Positions 53,135-63,990 of a stretch of DNA of 64,000 bases are shown in pieces (position 1 is the first letter of the stretch; the number at the start of each line of letters is the position of its first letter). The notes below the pieces were generated by a model. That model was given only the letters and a program-made list of their open reading frames with translations. It was not told where the DNA came from and did not search any database. Origin of the DNA: Rahnella laticis (GTDB taxonomy: Bacteria; Pseudomonadota; Gammaproteobacteria; Enterobacterales; Enterobacteriaceae); NCBI RefSeq assembly GCF_015644585.1, contig NZ_JADOBI010000011.1, forward strand, positions 62,001-126,000. The letters run 5' to 3'. A program made the position numbers and the translations under genes.

Positions 53135-56100
53135 TAGAGCTGACCTCCGGCGGTGTCGCATGCGGGCGCAAACGGTGCCATAAGCGGTGCGTCGCGCGGC
53201 TGGTGCGATCCATATACAGGTAAACCACCGGCGTGGTGAATAAGGTGAGGATCTGACTCAGCGCCAGCCCTCCGGCGATTGCCAGACCCAGCGGACTGCG
53301 CAGATCCGCGTCGCCGCCGCTGCCCAGCGCCAGCGGTAACGCCCCGAAGAAGGCCGCCAGCGTGGTCATCAGGATCGGACGGAAACGCATCAGACAGGCC
53401 TGGGTGATCGCCTGTTGCGGCGATAACCCGAGCCGTCGTTCGGCATCCAGCGCGAAGTCGATCATCATGATCGCATTCTTTTTCACGATGCCGATCAGCA
53501 GCAGGATCCCGATCAGTGCGATGACCGTCAGTTGAGTATTGGTCAGCAACATCAGCAACAACGCGCCCAGACCGGCCGACGGCAGCGTCGAAAGAATGGT
53601 CAGCGGATGAATGTAACTTTCATACAGCACGCCGAGCACGATATACACCGCCGCCAGCGCCGCCAGAATCAGCCACGGCATGGTTTTGGTCAGCGCTTCG
53701 AATGCCTGCGCCGTACCGGCGTAACTCCCGTGAATGGTGTCCGGCAAACCAATCTGCGCCATGGCGGTTTTCAGCGCGGCCTGCGCATCTTCCAGCGCAT
53801 AACCGTCCGCCAGGTTGAAGGCAATGGTCGTGGTCGCCGTCTGGCCCTGATGCGAAACCGACAGCGGCGAATTCGCCCCGCTGAACGTCGCAAAAGCGGA
53901 TAACGGCACCTGCGCGCCCGCATCGGTCACCACGTAAAGCTGGTGCAGCACATCCGGGTTGCTGGTGTAATCCGACGTCAGGTTCATGACCACGTGATAC
54001 TGGTTCAGCGTTTTGTAGATAGTGGCGATCTGCCGCTGGCTGAAGGAGTTGTTGAGCAGGGCGTCGATCATTTTCACGTTCACGCCGAGACGTGTGGCAC
54101 GATCGCGGTCGATGTTGAGCATGATTTCCTGCCCGCCGGTCTGCGAGTCCGAATCCACACCGGTCAGCTGTGGCAGCTTCGCCAGCGCTTTCTGCACTTT
54201 CGGTGCCCATTCGCGTAACAGGGAAAGATCGTCAGCCTGCAAACTGTACTGATATTGCGCGTTCGCGCTGCGTCCGCCGATATGCAGATCCTGCGCGGCC
54301 ATCAGGAACAGCTGCGAGCCCGGCACTTTGGCGGTCGCCATCATCAGACGGTTAGCCACCTGATTGGCAGTCGCGGTGCGTTTGTCGAAATCTTTCAGGC
54401 GCACGAAGAAGGTGGCGGTGTTACGCGCACCAAACCCGCCGCTGCCCGCCGAACTCATCACCGCCTCAACGGCCGGATCGTCCTGAATAATCTTGCTGTA
54501 TTTCAGCACCTGCGGCTGGATCGACTGGAATGAGGTGTTCTGATCCGCACGCAACATGCCCATCAGCATGCCGGTGTCCTGATCCGGGAAGAAGCCTTTT
54601 TCCACCACGGTATACAGATAGAAATTGAGGATCACGGTGAGGAACAGGCCGACCAGCGTGATCAGCTGATGGCGCATTACCCAACCGAGCGCGGCAGAAT
54701 AGGCCGCCAGCAGCCGGTTCAGGCCACGTTCGATCATCCGGTAAATGCGCGGCTGACGTTTTTCCACCGGCGGTTTACGTTTCAGGAAACGGGCGCACAG
54801 CATCGGCGTCAGGCTCAGCGACACCAGCATCGAGATGATCAGCGAAACGCTGAGCGTGACCGCAAATTCGCGGAACAGACGCCCGACAATACTGCCCATC
54901 AGCAGGATCGGGATGAAAACGGCGATCAGCGAAAGCGTCATCGAGAGCACGGTAAAACTGACTTCCTGCGCGCCTTTCAGCGCCGCACGCACCGGCCCCA
55001 TGCCTTCCTCGATGTGCCGCGTAATATTTTCCAGCACCACGATGGCGTCATCGACCACGAAACCGGTCGAGATGATCAGCGCCATCAGCGAGAGGTTATC
55101 GAGGCTGTAGCCGAGTAAATACATCACCGCGCAGGTGCCGATTAATGACACCGGCAGCGCCAGCGCGGGGATCAGCACTGCATTCCAGTTGCGCAGGAAC
55201 ACGAAAACCACCGCGATCACCAGCAGCGTGGCTTCCAGCAGGGTCATTTCGGTGTCGCGCAGGGAAGCGGAAACGTTCGGCGAGCGGTCGAGCGCCAGAT
55301 TGAGCTGAACGTCGCCCGGCAGGCTTTCTTTCATCAGCGGCAGCGCAGCTTTAATGGCTTCGATGGTTTCCAGCATGTTCGCGCCAGCCTGACGCGTCAC
55401 GCCTATCATCACCGACGGCGTGCTGTTGTAATAGCCGACGTTGTATTTATCTTCAACGGAATCATAAACATTAGCGATATCACTGAGGCGGATCGCCGAA
55501 CCGTTGATGTAAGTAATAATCAGCGTTTTGTACTGCGCGGCGGTACTTTGCTGGCCGTTGCCTTCAATCATCCACGACTGATTCGCGCCTTGCAGCAACC
55601 CTTTCGGCAGATTGCTGGTGCTGTTGGCAATCGCGGTGCGGATGGTATCGAGTGAAATGCCGTAAGACGTCACCGCCTCCGGGCGCAAATCAATACGCAC
55701 GCCCGGCAGCGCGGAACCGACCAGAGAAACCTGCCCGACGCCGTTGACCTGTGCGATTTTCTGTTGCAGCTGGCTGGAGGCAATGTCGTACAGCTCGCCC
55801 TTGCTGCGCGTGGCCGACGTCAGCGCCAGCATGATGATGGGCGCATCCGACGGGTTCGCTTTGCGGTACGTCGGCAGCGACGGCATGCTGCTGGGTAATA
55901 GCGAACGCGAGGCGTTGATCGCCGCCTGCACATCGCGGGCGGCACCGTTAATATCGCGGTCTAAATCGAACTGCAAAATGACACTGGTGGAGCTTTGCGA
56001 GCTGCGCGAGGTCATTTCCGTCACACCGGCGATTTGCCCGAGCGCCCTTTCCAGCGGCGTGGCGACGGTGGCCGCCATGGTTTCAGGGCTGGCACCCGGC

Positions 56101-56252
56101 AGGCTGGCGCTCACCAGAATGGTCGGGAAATCCACCTGCGGCAGCGGCGCGACCGGCAGCAGGCGATACCCCAGCAAACCGAGCAGGAGGATCGCCAGCG
56201 TCAGAAGCAGTGTTGCGACCGGGCGGAAGATGAAGAAGCGCGAGATGTTCAT
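53127..56252 (-). CDS. RND efflux pump subunit, MdtC/MuxC-like
   Basis: A 1041-aa HAE1-type pump starting MNISRFFIFRPVATLLLTLAILLLGLLGYRLLPVAPLPQVDFPTILVSASLPGASPETMAATVATPLERALGQIAGVTEMTS, which is the MdtC N-terminus pattern. TM4 has LIISTGFVVDDAIVVLENITRHIEEG. It pairs with the MdtB-like subunit in a heterotrimer in E. coli (two MdtB, one MdtC). It begins 3 nt after the MdtB-like stop. Known substrates of MdtABC include novobiocin and bile salts. Confidence 0.93.
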   Translation of the reverse strand: MNISRFFIFRPVATLLLTLAILLLGLLGYRLLPVAPLPQVDFPTILVSASLPGASPETMAATVATPLERALGQIAGVTEMTSRSSQSSTSVILQFDLDRDINGAARDVQAAINASRSLLPSSMPSLPTYRKANPSDAPIIMLALTSATRSKGELYDIASSQLQQKIAQVNGVGQVSLVGSALPGVRIDLRPEAVTSYGISLDTIRTAIANSTSNLPKGLLQGANQSWMIEGNGQQSTAAQYKTLIITYINGSAIRLSDIANVYDSVEDKYNVGYYNSTPSVMIGVTRQAGANMLETIEAIKAALPLMKESLPGDVQLNLALDRSPNVSASLRDTEMTLLEATLLVIAVVFVFLRNWNAVLIPALALPVSLIGTCAVMYLLGYSLDNLSLMALIISTGFVVDDAIVVLENITRHIEEGMGPVRAALKGAQEVSFTVLSMTLSLIAVFIPILLMGSIVGRLFREFAVTLSVSLIISMLVSLSLTPMLCARFLKRKPPVEKRQPRIYRMIERGLNRLLAAYSAALGWVMRHQLITLVGLFLTVILNFYLYTVVEKGFFPDQDTGMLMGMLRADQNTSFQSIQPQVLKYSKIIQDDPAVEAVMSSAGSGGFGARNTATFFVRLKDFDKRTATANQVANRLMMATAKVPGSQLFLMAAQDLHIGGRSANAQYQYSLQADDLSLLREWAPKVQKALAKLPQLTGVDSDSQTGGQEIMLNIDRDRATRLGVNVKMIDALLNNSFSQRQIATIYKTLNQYHVVMNLTSDYTSNPDVLHQLYVVTDAGAQVPLSAFATFSGANSPLSVSHQGQTATTTIAFNLADGYALEDAQAALKTAMAQIGLPDTIHGSYAGTAQAFEALTKTMPWLILAALAAVYIVLGVLYESYIHPLTILSTLPSAGLGALLLMLLTNTQLTVIALIGILLLIGIVKKNAIMMIDFALDAERRLGLSPQQAITQACLMRFRPILMTTLAAFFGALPLALGSGGDADLRSPLGLAIAGGLALSQILTLFTTPVVYLYMDRTSRATHRLWHRLRPHATPPEVSSND

Positions 56253-56255
56253 CGG

Positions 56256-59200
56256 TTATTCCGCCCGCTGTGCTGCACGCCGGTGACGTGGGTTAAGGCG
56301 GTGAGATAAACGGTCAAACATCAGGTAGATCACCGGCGTGGAGAACAGCGTCAGGATCTGGCTGAAGATTAACCCCCCGACGATCACCAGCCCCAGCGGC
56401 TGACGCAGCTCGGCACCGGATCCGCTCGCCAGCATCAGCGGCAGTGCGCCCAGCAATGCCGCCATAGTCGTCATCATGATCGGACGAAAACGCAGTAAAC
56501 ACGCCTGATGAATGGCTTCGCGCGGCGATAAGCCCTGCCGGTTTTCGGCGTCGAGCGCAAAGTCGATCATCATAATGGCGTTCTTTTTCACAATACCGAT
56601 CAACAGGATCACCCCGATCAGGGCGATCAGGCTGAATTCCGTTCCGGCGAAGATCAGCGACAGCAACGCGCCGACGGCCGCCGACGGCAGCGTGGACAGG
56701 ATCGTCACCGGGTGAATAAAGCTTTCGTACAGAATGCCCAGCACCACATACATAGTCAGCAGCGCAGCCAGAATCAGCCACAGCGTATTGCCGGTGGCGC
56801 TTTCAAACGACGCCGCCGCACCCTGATAACGCAGGGTGATGCTGTCCGGCATGGCGATATCCGCCACGGTCGTTTTGATGGCCTGCTGCGCCTGTTCCAG
56901 CGAATAGCCGTCTTTCAGGTTGAACGATACGGTTACCGCCGGGAACTGATTCAGACGCGCCTGCAACAGCGCGCCGGTGCGCATATGAATTTGCGCAATC
57001 GACGTCAGCTTGATCATGCCGTTGGTCGCGCCGGAATTGGTGGTGGTCGCGCCGCTGTCGGACGTCGTCGTTGAGGCCGTGGTCGCCGTGGTCGCCACCG
57101 TGCCGGACGTGGACGTGCTGTTGTTGGTCGCCAGATACACATCATCAAACGAAGCCGGAGACTGCTGGAACTGCGGTGCCACTTCGAGCACGACGCGGTA
57201 CTGGTTTGCCTGGGTAAAGATAGTGGAAACCAGACGCTGGCCGAACGCGTTATACAGCGCGGTATCGACGTCTGACGCCGTAATGCCGTAACGCGCAGCG
57301 GCGTCGCGGTCGAGTTCGACATACGCAATCTGCCCCTGATTTTGCAGGTTGCTGACCACGTCGCTGAACTCCGGCAGCGCGCTGAGTTTTTCCAGCAACT
57401 TCGGCGTCCATTCCACCAGATTTTCGCTGTCGGCGTCGTCGAGCGTGAACTGGTACTGGCTTGGCGTGACCTGGTCGTCAACGGTCAGATCCTGCGAGGC
57501 CTGCATATAAAGCTCAATGCCCGGCACACCTGCGGTTTCCTGTTTCAGGCGTTCGATAATCGCCGGTGCGCGCTCGCTGCGCTCATCAAAAGATTTCAGG
57601 CTGATCTGCAAACGTCCGCTGTTCAGGCTGGTATTATTGCCGTCCACGCCGATGGTGGAGGCCACACTTTCGACGTCCGGATCGTTGAGAATTGCCGCCG
57701 TCAGTAACTGCTGGCGACGCCCCATTTCACTGAAAGAGACGTCCTGCGAAGCCTGCGTGATGCCCTGGATCATTCCGGTATCCTGCGACGGGAAGAACCC
57801 TTTCGGCACAATCACATACAACAGCGCAGTGAAGACCAACGTCGCGGCCGCCACCAGCAGCGTGAGCTTCTGGTGATTGAGCACGACGATCAGCATGCGG
57901 TCGTAAGCGGCAATCATTTTGTCGAAGAACTCGCCGCCTTTGCGGTAAAACTTACTCTGTTTTTCTTCCGGCGTGTGGCGCAGTAAATAGGCGCACAGCA
58001 TCGGAGTCAGCGTCAGGGAAACAATCATCGACACCAGAATCGACACAGCCAGCGTGATCGCAAATTCACGGAACAGACGCCCGACCACATCGCCCATAAA
58101 CAGCAGCGGGATCAGTACGGCGATCAGCGAGAATGTCAGGGAAATAATGGTGAAGCCGATTTGCTGCGAGCCTTTCAGCGCCGCCTGCATCGGCGTTTCG
58201 CCCTCTTCCAGCCGCCGTGAAATGTTTTCCACCACCACGATGGCGTCATCGATAACGAAACCGGTGGCGATGGTCAGCGCCATCAGCGAAAGGTTGTTGA
58301 GGCTGAAACCACACAGGTACATCACGCCAAAAGTGCCGACCAGCGAGAGCGGCACGGCAACGCTTGGGATGAGGGTTGCCGCGACATTGCGCAGGAACAG
58401 GAAAGTGACCATCACAACCAGCGCAATCGACAACAGCAATTCGAACTGGACGTCGCTGATCGACGCACGAATGGTTTGCGTCCGGTCAGACAGAATGCTG
58501 ACTTTGACCGATTCCGGCAGGGCTTCCTGCAATTTCGGCAACTGCGCTTTAATCGCATCCACAACCTGAATCACGTTCGCGCCCGGCTGACGCTGAACGC
58601 TGATAATGATCGCCGGCTGTTTGTTGGCCCAGGCAGATAAATACTGGTTTTCCGGCGCTTCAGACAACGTTGCCACATCGCGTAAACGCAGCGCCGCGCC
58701 GTTTTCATAATTCACAATCAGATTGCCGTACTCATCTGCCGTGCGCAGCTGATCGTTGGCATCGATGGTGATCGAGTGATGCGGGCCGTCGAACCCGCCT
58801 TTAGAACCGTTAACGTTGCTGTTACCGATCAGCGTATTAATGGTTTCCAGGCTGATGTTGTGCGCCGCCAGTTTGCGCGGATCGGCCTGCACGCGGATAG
58901 CCGGCTGATGCCCGCCCGCGAGTGTCACCATACCGACGCCGGAAATCTGCGACAGTTTCAGCGCCACGCGGGTATTCACCAGATCCTGCACTTTGGTCAG
59001 CGGCAGCGATTCGGAGGTGGCCGCCAGCGTCAGTACCGCGGCATCCGCCGGGTTAACCTTTTTATAGGTCGGCGGATTGGGCAGATCGTTAGGCAGCAGG
59101 CTGTCGGCGGCGTTGATCGCCGCCTGCACTTCCTGTTCGGCGACGTCGAGCGAGAGATCCAGCGAGAATTTCAGCGTGATTATTGAAGAACCGCTGGCGC

Positions 59201-59450
59201 TGGTGGAATACATCTGGCTCAGACCCGCCATCTGGCCGAGCTGGCGTTCAAGCGGAGCGGTGATGCCCGACGCCATAACGTCCGGGCTGGCACCCGGATA
59301 CAGCGTGGTCACCTGAATGGTCGGATAATCGACCTGCGGCAGCGCCGAGGTCGAAAGCATGTTGTAGGCAAAAATCCCCGACAACAGCACGGCGACCATC
59401 AGCAAAATGGTCGCAACCGGCCGGAGAATAAAGAGGCGTGAAGGATTCAT
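56256..59450 (-). CDS. RND efflux pump subunit, MdtB/MuxB-like
   Basis: A 1064-aa pump subunit: [82 protein letters not shown], and [25 protein letters not shown] in TM4. It is about 24 residues longer than E. coli MdtB, mainly through a Thr/Ser/Gly/Ala-rich stretch at about residues 776-812 in the second periplasmic loop. It overlaps the MdtA-like stop by 4 nt. The partner MdtC-like subunit follows. Confidence 0.93.
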   Translation of the reverse strand: MNPSRLFILRPVATILLMVAVLLSGIFAYNMLSTSALPQVDYPTIQVTTLYPGASPDVMASGITAPLERQLGQMAGLSQMYSTSASGSSIITLKFSLDLSLDVAEQEVQAAINAADSLLPNDLPNPPTYKKVNPADAAVLTLAATSESLPLTKVQDLVNTRVALKLSQISGVGMVTLAGGHQPAIRVQADPRKLAAHNISLETINTLIGNSNVNGSKGGFDGPHHSITIDANDQLRTADEYGNLIVNYENGAALRLRDVATLSEAPENQYLSAWANKQPAIIISVQRQPGANVIQVVDAIKAQLPKLQEALPESVKVSILSDRTQTIRASISDVQFELLLSIALVVMVTFLFLRNVAATLIPSVAVPLSLVGTFGVMYLCGFSLNNLSLMALTIATGFVIDDAIVVVENISRRLEEGETPMQAALKGSQQIGFTIISLTFSLIAVLIPLLFMGDVVGRLFREFAITLAVSILVSMIVSLTLTPMLCAYLLRHTPEEKQSKFYRKGGEFFDKMIAAYDRMLIVVLNHQKLTLLVAAATLVFTALLYVIVPKGFFPSQDTGMIQGITQASQDVSFSEMGRRQQLLTAAILNDPDVESVASTIGVDGNNTSLNSGRLQISLKSFDERSERAPAIIERLKQETAGVPGIELYMQASQDLTVDDQVTPSQYQFTLDDADSENLVEWTPKLLEKLSALPEFSDVVSNLQNQGQIAYVELDRDAAARYGITASDVDTALYNAFGQRLVSTIFTQANQYRVVLEVAPQFQQSPASFDDVYLATNNSTSTSGTVATTATTASTTTSDSGATTTNSGATNGMIKLTSIAQIHMRTGALLQARLNQFPAVTVSFNLKDGYSLEQAQQAIKTTVADIAMPDSITLRYQGAAASFESATGNTLWLILAALLTMYVVLGILYESFIHPVTILSTLPSAAVGALLSLIFAGTEFSLIALIGVILLIGIVKKNAIMMIDFALDAENRQGLSPREAIHQACLLRFRPIMMTTMAALLGALPLMLASGSGAELRQPLGLVIVGGLIFSQILTLFSTPVIYLMFDRLSHRLNPRHRRAAQRAE

Positions 59451-60781
59451 TTAGACCCGCTGTCTTTACCGGCTTCGTTTTTACCCGCGACGGCGTTGTC
59501 TGCGCCGGTGGTCGCTTTATCCACGCCGCCGCTTTGCTGACGTTCTTTTGAAGAACCGCCCGCTGCGGCCGCATCCAGAGAATTCGCCGTCACGATCTGT
59601 ACTTTCGCGCCGTTGGTCAGGCGGTCAATCCCCGTCGTCACCACCTGTTCGCCCGGATTCACACCCGACAAAATCGCGACCTTATCATCACCGAAGTCCG
59701 GGCCGGATTTCACTGAACGGCGCTCAATGGTGTTATCAGCTTTCACCACGTAAACGAAATCGCCATCGCTGCTCAGCTGCAATGCCGCCGCCGGGATCAC
59801 CGTGGCGTCTTTCAGCACGGAAACCTGCAAACGGGCATTCACAAACTGGTTCGGATACAGCTTTTCATCGGCATTATCAAACAGCGCTTTCAGCTTGATG
59901 CTGCCAGTGCTGGTGTCAATTTCGTTACTGATAAACTGGAGTTTGCCCTGATCGAGGACTTCGCTGCCATCCTGATTAAACGCCGTGGTCGGCAACTGAT
60001 TTCCGCCGCGCAGCGCTTTAAGTAAGGTTTGCAGATTGCTCTGCGGCACGCTGAAGGTGACGGCAATCGGCTGAGTTTGGGTGATCGTGACGATACCGGT
60101 GGTAGAACTGCTGGTGACCATATTGCCCGGATCAACCAGACGCAAACCGACATGCCCGCTGACCGGCGCGGTGATTTTCGCGAATTCAAGATTCAGCTTG
60201 GCTGCCGCGATTTGTGCCAGATCGGCTTTCACAGCGCCCGCATACTGACCGGCGGTCGCAATCTGGCTTTCCAGATCCTGACGCGCTAAGGAATCCTGCG
60301 CATACAGTTTGCGGTAACGCGCTAACGTCAGTTCAGCACTTTTCGACAGCGCCTGATTCTGCGCCAGATCGCCCTGATATTGTTCCAGCGTCGCCTGATA
60401 GCTGCGCGGGTCAATCTGCGCCAGCAACTGCCCTTGCGCGACTTTCTGCCCTTCGGTGAAATACACCTTCATTAACTGGCCATCAACCCGGCTGGTCACC
60501 GTCACGGTCGCATTCGCCACCACCGTGCCCAGCGCGCGCAGATAAACAGGGACATCCGCCTGCGTGGCTTTTCCTGCCTGCACCGGCGTATCCATGCCCA
60601 TCATCATCTGACCGCGCATCGCCCGCATACCACCGCGGCCGCCCGCCCCTTTTTTTGCCGTATGATCAGACGCGCTTTGGTGGAAAGCAAAAAACCAGAC
60701 CAGGATCGCAGCAACGATAATGGCGACGATAACCCACACAAGGGTGCGTTTTTTGGAACGAGAAGAGGCAGTCGGCAGCAT
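59447..60781 (-). CDS. RND efflux periplasmic adaptor, MdtA/MuxA-like
   Basis: First gene of the operon, a 444-aa membrane-fusion protein with an uncleaved N-terminal membrane segment ([21 protein letters not shown]) rather than a lipobox. The MdtA-type core is [60 protein letters not shown], then [20 protein letters not shown]. The N-terminal [18 protein letters not shown] and the C-terminal Gly/Ala/Lys-rich tail are low complexity. No BaeSR-type regulator is adjacent, unlike E. coli. Confidence 0.92.
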   Translation of the reverse strand: MLPTASSRSKKRTLVWVIVAIIVAAILVWFFAFHQSASDHTAKKGAGGRGGMRAMRGQMMMGMDTPVQAGKATQADVPVYLRALGTVVANATVTVTSRVDGQLMKVYFTEGQKVAQGQLLAQIDPRSYQATLEQYQGDLAQNQALSKSAELTLARYRKLYAQDSLARQDLESQIATAGQYAGAVKADLAQIAAAKLNLEFAKITAPVSGHVGLRLVDPGNMVTSSSTTGIVTITQTQPIAVTFSVPQSNLQTLLKALRGGNQLPTTAFNQDGSEVLDQGKLQFISNEIDTSTGSIKLKALFDNADEKLYPNQFVNARLQVSVLKDATVIPAAALQLSSDGDFVYVVKADNTIERRSVKSGPDFGDDKVAILSGVNPGEQVVTTGIDRLTNGAKVQIVTANSLDAAAAGGSSKERQQSGGVDKATTGADNAVAGKNEAGKDSGSK

Positions 60782-61263
60782 AAATTTCTTGGTTTCGCAG
60801 TATTAATGAGGAGAAAACAGCTGAAATAAGACCTTCAACCAGAGATTTTCTTATGTACTTCATTCAAAAGTGACAGCGCATTATCCCTAAAAGTGCAGGT
60901 GGCTGTTTTTAGGACAACGTAAAGATTTCGTTAGCAATTAAGAAATTCCATTTCAATCGCCCGCGTGAATTATACGCGCTAATTTTGCCTCCAGGCATCC
61001 ACAATGTTAAGAGGTAAATGAGAATGAATATTGAAGACGCCGACAGAAAAGTATCAGGAAGTGTCAGGTCATCTCGAAATTTTGTCAGGAAAACGCAGGG
61101 TTAGGATAGAAAATGACCTGCTGTACCACCTGAACGGGTGATAAAACCAGAGGTAAATCCTGAAAATTAGACCTATTGATAATTTATATTGTTTGCGCTG
61201 ACCCCGACTTGATATGGTGATTTTTCTGATTGTTTTTCATCTTCATGGCAGGAATTCAGAAGA
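60782..61263. other. 482-bp intergenic region between divergent mdtA-like and C26 peptidase genes
   Basis: AT-rich, with no supported gene. It must hold promoters for the RND operon (minus) and the peptidase pair (plus). I found no convincing regulator box, and no BaeR box could be assigned. Confidence 0.5.
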
Positions 61264-62094
61264 ATGCAGACAAAATTTCAATCCAGACCGGTCATCGGTG
61301 TCACATTGGACAGTGAAGACGCCGGTGGTTACGCCGATTTTCCCTGGTATGCGTTACGTCAGAATTACATGAGCAGCCTGGCCGGGCTGGGCGCGGTGCC
61401 GCTGGCATTACCGCATCACGCAGAACTGGCCGACGAATATCTGGCGCTGTGCGACGGAATTGTCGTGACCGGAGGCGCGTTTGATGTCCCGCCGGAGTTG
61501 TTTAACGAAACGCAAAACAGCGATCAGGTTCGCCTGAAACCGGGCCGCACTGAATTCGAAAAAGCCATCGTCAAAGGCGCCATGCAGCGCAATATGCCGC
61601 TGCTGGGCATTTGCGGCGGTCAGCAACTGCTGGCCGTTTTAACCGGCGGCACGCTGCATCAGCACATTCCCGATGCATTGCCTGACGCGCTGGAACACAG
61701 CACGACGGTGGATACCGAAAATGCCGGTGGCAAGAAACGCGCGCGGCATCCGGTTGAAATTGTTGAAGGCACATTGCTGAGCCGTTCGGTCGACCGTGAT
61801 CATTATGAAGTGAACAGCTCACATCATCAGGCGGTGAAAACCGTCGGGCCGGGCAGCATCGTCAACGCGTATGCGCCGGACGGCGTGATCGAAGGCATTG
61901 AGTGCGAAGGGTATGATTTCTGCCTTGGCGTGCAATGGCACCCGGAATATCTGCAACATCAGCAGGATACGCAGTTGCTTAACGCGTTTGTCGTGGCCGC
62001 GTCGCGCTATCAGCAGGCGATGCGCTCCGCCGGTAAAGCGATGACAGAAGTAATGACCGACGTGATTGCACGTACCGGAAATGAAAAGGCATGA
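61264..62094 (+). CDS. Gamma-glutamyl hydrolase-like class I amidotransferase (C26, PuuD-like)
   Basis: A 276-aa cytosolic hydrolase with the class I glutamine-amidotransferase fold. The nucleophile Cys is in LLGICGGQQLLAVLTGG, the catalytic His in GVQWHPEYLQ, and the early segment CDGIVVTGGAFDVPPELF is typical of C26. Relatives such as PuuD cleave gamma-glutamyl-GABA in putrescine breakdown. The gene stop overlaps the M15 peptidase start by 4 nt, and no other putrescine gene is near, so a different gamma-glutamyl substrate is possible. Confidence 0.88.
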   Translation: MQTKFQSRPVIGVTLDSEDAGGYADFPWYALRQNYMSSLAGLGAVPLALPHHAELADEYLALCDGIVVTGGAFDVPPELFNETQNSDQVRLKPGRTEFEKAIVKGAMQRNMPLLGICGGQQLLAVLTGGTLHQHIPDALPDALEHSTTVDTENAGGKKRARHPVEIVEGTLLSRSVDRDHYEVNSSHHQAVKTVGPGSIVNAYAPDGVIEGIECEGYDFCLGVQWHPEYLQHQQDTQLLNAFVVAASRYQQAMRSAGKAMTEVMTDVIARTGNEKA

Positions 62095-62639
62095 ATCAGG
62101 CGGCGCTGAAAGCCAGAACCGATCAGAAGTTGCGCGAGCTGAATATCGACCCGGCCGTTATCGCGCACCGCACGCTGCCGTACTTTGAAGAAGTCAGTGA
62201 GCACTTACTGGTGGACGCAGAAACGGATGCTGATACCGGTAAAATCTACCGGCTGATCGCGCCCGCCACACAGGCATGGCGCGAGATGAAACGGCAGGCC
62301 ACCGCCGACGGCGTGGGCATTTATCTGGTTTCCGCCTGGCGCAGCCTCGATTATCAGGCCGGTTTAATCCGCACCAAACAAACCGCCGGGATTGCGCCGG
62401 AAGACTTTTTCACGTCGCTGGCTCCGCCCGGATGCAGTGAACATCACACCGGCTGCGCCGTGGACATCAACACTCCCGGCTGCGACGAAGTCACCGGCAT
62501 CTTCGGCGAAACCGACGCTTTCCGCTGGCTTGAAGCTAACGCCGCGCGCTTTGGTTTTGTGATGTCCTTTCCGCCGGATAATCCGTGGGGATTCATATAT
62601 GAGCCGTGGCACTGGTGCTGGCATCCGGCAAAAAAGTGA
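62091..62639 (+). CDS. M15-family D-alanyl-D-alanine carboxypeptidase (VanY/DdpX-like), cytosolic
   Basis: A 182-aa zinc peptidase. The VanY-type motifs are SEHHTGCAVDI (the S-x-H-x-x-G-x-A-x-D zinc site) and EPWHWCW (catalytic Glu and third zinc ligand). It has no signal peptide, so it should act inside the cell, on muropeptides or dipeptides, rather than on the wall. It is coupled to the C26 hydrolase by an ATGA overlap. A role in peptidoglycan-peptide recycling is inferred. Confidence 0.88.
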   Translation: MNQAALKARTDQKLRELNIDPAVIAHRTLPYFEEVSEHLLVDAETDADTGKIYRLIAPATQAWREMKRQATADGVGIYLVSAWRSLDYQAGLIRTKQTAGIAPEDFFTSLAPPGCSEHHTGCAVDINTPGCDEVTGIFGETDAFRWLEANAARFGFVMSFPPDNPWGFIYEPWHWCWHPAKK

Positions 62640-62748
62640 GTGACGCCCGTCACATCTGCCATAACTAAAATTGTCCCCAAAACATTTATCTGTTAGGCCA
62701 ATTTTCTGTTTCATTTTTAGAACAAATAAAACACACTATGCCCTCAGA

Positions 62749-62770
62749 AGGCCTTCCGCTTCGAAGGCCT
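62749..62770 (+). terminator. Hairpin between the peptidase pair and sotB
   Basis: AGGCCTTC (62749-62756) pairs with GAAGGCCT (62763-62770), loop CGCTTC, followed by GATCTTT. Weak T-run; probably limits read-through into sotB. Confidence 0.6.
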
Positions 62771-62805
62771 GATCTTTACACCTTCTTAAAAAGTCATAAA
62801 TTTCA

Positions 62806-63990
62806 ATGCAATCAGATACCGTTTCGCGCAGGACAGCATGGCTTCGCGTTGTGATGATGGCTATTGCCGCGTTCATCTTCAACACCACTGAATTTGTGCC
62901 TGTCGGGCTGCTCTCCGACATCGCCGCCAGTTTCAATATGCAGACGGCGCAGGTCGGCCTGATGCTCACCATCTATGCATGGGTCGTCGCGCTGATGTCG
63001 CTGCCACTGATGCTGCTGACCCGCAATGTTGAGCGAAAGCGCTTACTGATCGCGATTTTTGTCCTGTTTATCGTCAGCCACATTTTATCGGTCGTCGCCT
63101 GGGATTTCTGGAGTCTGGTCGCGTCACGCGTCGGTATCGCCCTCGCCCACGCCATTTTTTGGTCGATTACGGCCTCGCTGGCAATCCGTGTCGCCCCGGC
63201 CGGTAAAAAAACGCAGGCGCTGAGTATGTTAGCCACCGGCACCGCGCTGGCGATGGTGCTCGGGCTGCCGCTCGGGCGTCTGATTGGTCAGTATCTCGGC
63301 TGGCGCACCACGTTCATGAGCATCGGCGTCGTCGCGCTGCTGACGCTGATTTGCCTGATTAAATTGCTGCCGCCGCTGCCAAGTGAACATACCGGTTCGC
63401 TGAAAAGCGTGCCGATGCTGTTCCGCCGTCCGGCGCTGGTAGGGATGTATGTCCTGACTGCGCTGATAGTGACCGCTCACTATACGGCGTACAGCTATAT
63501 CGAGCCGTTTATCCAGACCGTCGCGAATATGGGCGAAAACTTCACCACGTTCCTGCTGCTGATCTTCGGTGGCGCAGGGATTTTCGGCAGTATCCTGTTC
63601 AGTGTGCTCGGCAACCGATTCCCGGCCGCCATGCTCAGCGGCCCGATTCTGATGGTGACGCTCAGCATGTTGTTACTTTTTGTCGCGGTGATGAATCCGG
63701 TCGCTATTTCAATACTTTGCGTCGTCTGGGGGCTGGCAATGATGATTATCGGCCTGGCGATGCAGGTGCGCGTGCTGGCACTGGCGACCGACGCCACCGA
63801 CGTTTCGATGTCACTGCTTTCCGGCATCTACAATATCGGCATCGGCGCGGGCGCGCTGATTGGTAATCAGGTGAGTCTGCATCTGGAAATGAGCAACGTC
63901 GGTTATGCCGGCGGCCTTCTCGGGTGTATCGCGCTGGTCTGGTGTCTGACGATTTTCAAACGTTACCCGCAACTGAAAATTACGAGCTGA
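62806..63990 (+). CDS. sotB: Sugar efflux transporter SotB
   Basis: A 394-aa twelve-segment MFS exporter that closely follows E. coli SotB (YdeA) from the N-terminus: [117 protein letters not shown] and [18 protein letters not shown]-like motifs follow. SotB exports arabinose and other sugars, and IPTG. It is apparently monocistronic, 166 nt after the peptidase pair. Confidence 0.95.
   Translation: MQSDTVSRRTAWLRVVMMAIAAFIFNTTEFVPVGLLSDIAASFNMQTAQVGLMLTIYAWVVALMSLPLMLLTRNVERKRLLIAIFVLFIVSHILSVVAWDFWSLVASRVGIALAHAIFWSITASLAIRVAPAGKKTQALSMLATGTALAMVLGLPLGRLIGQYLGWRTTFMSIGVVALLTLICLIKLLPPLPSEHTGSLKSVPMLFRRPALVGMYVLTALIVTAHYTAYSYIEPFIQTVANMGENFTTFLLLIFGGAGIFGSILFSVLGNRFPAAMLSGPILMVTLSMLLLFVAVMNPVAISILCVVWGLAMMIIGLAMQVRVLALATDATDVSMSLLSGIYNIGIGAGALIGNQVSLHLEMSNVGYAGGLLGCIALVWCLTIFKRYPQLKITS

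Noticed and set aside
41048-59450. Long similar stretches among the three RND pump genes read as repeats
   Set aside because: The similarity is protein-family homology, not a recent DNA duplication; motifs and lengths differ between the AcrB-, MdtB- and MdtC-like genes.
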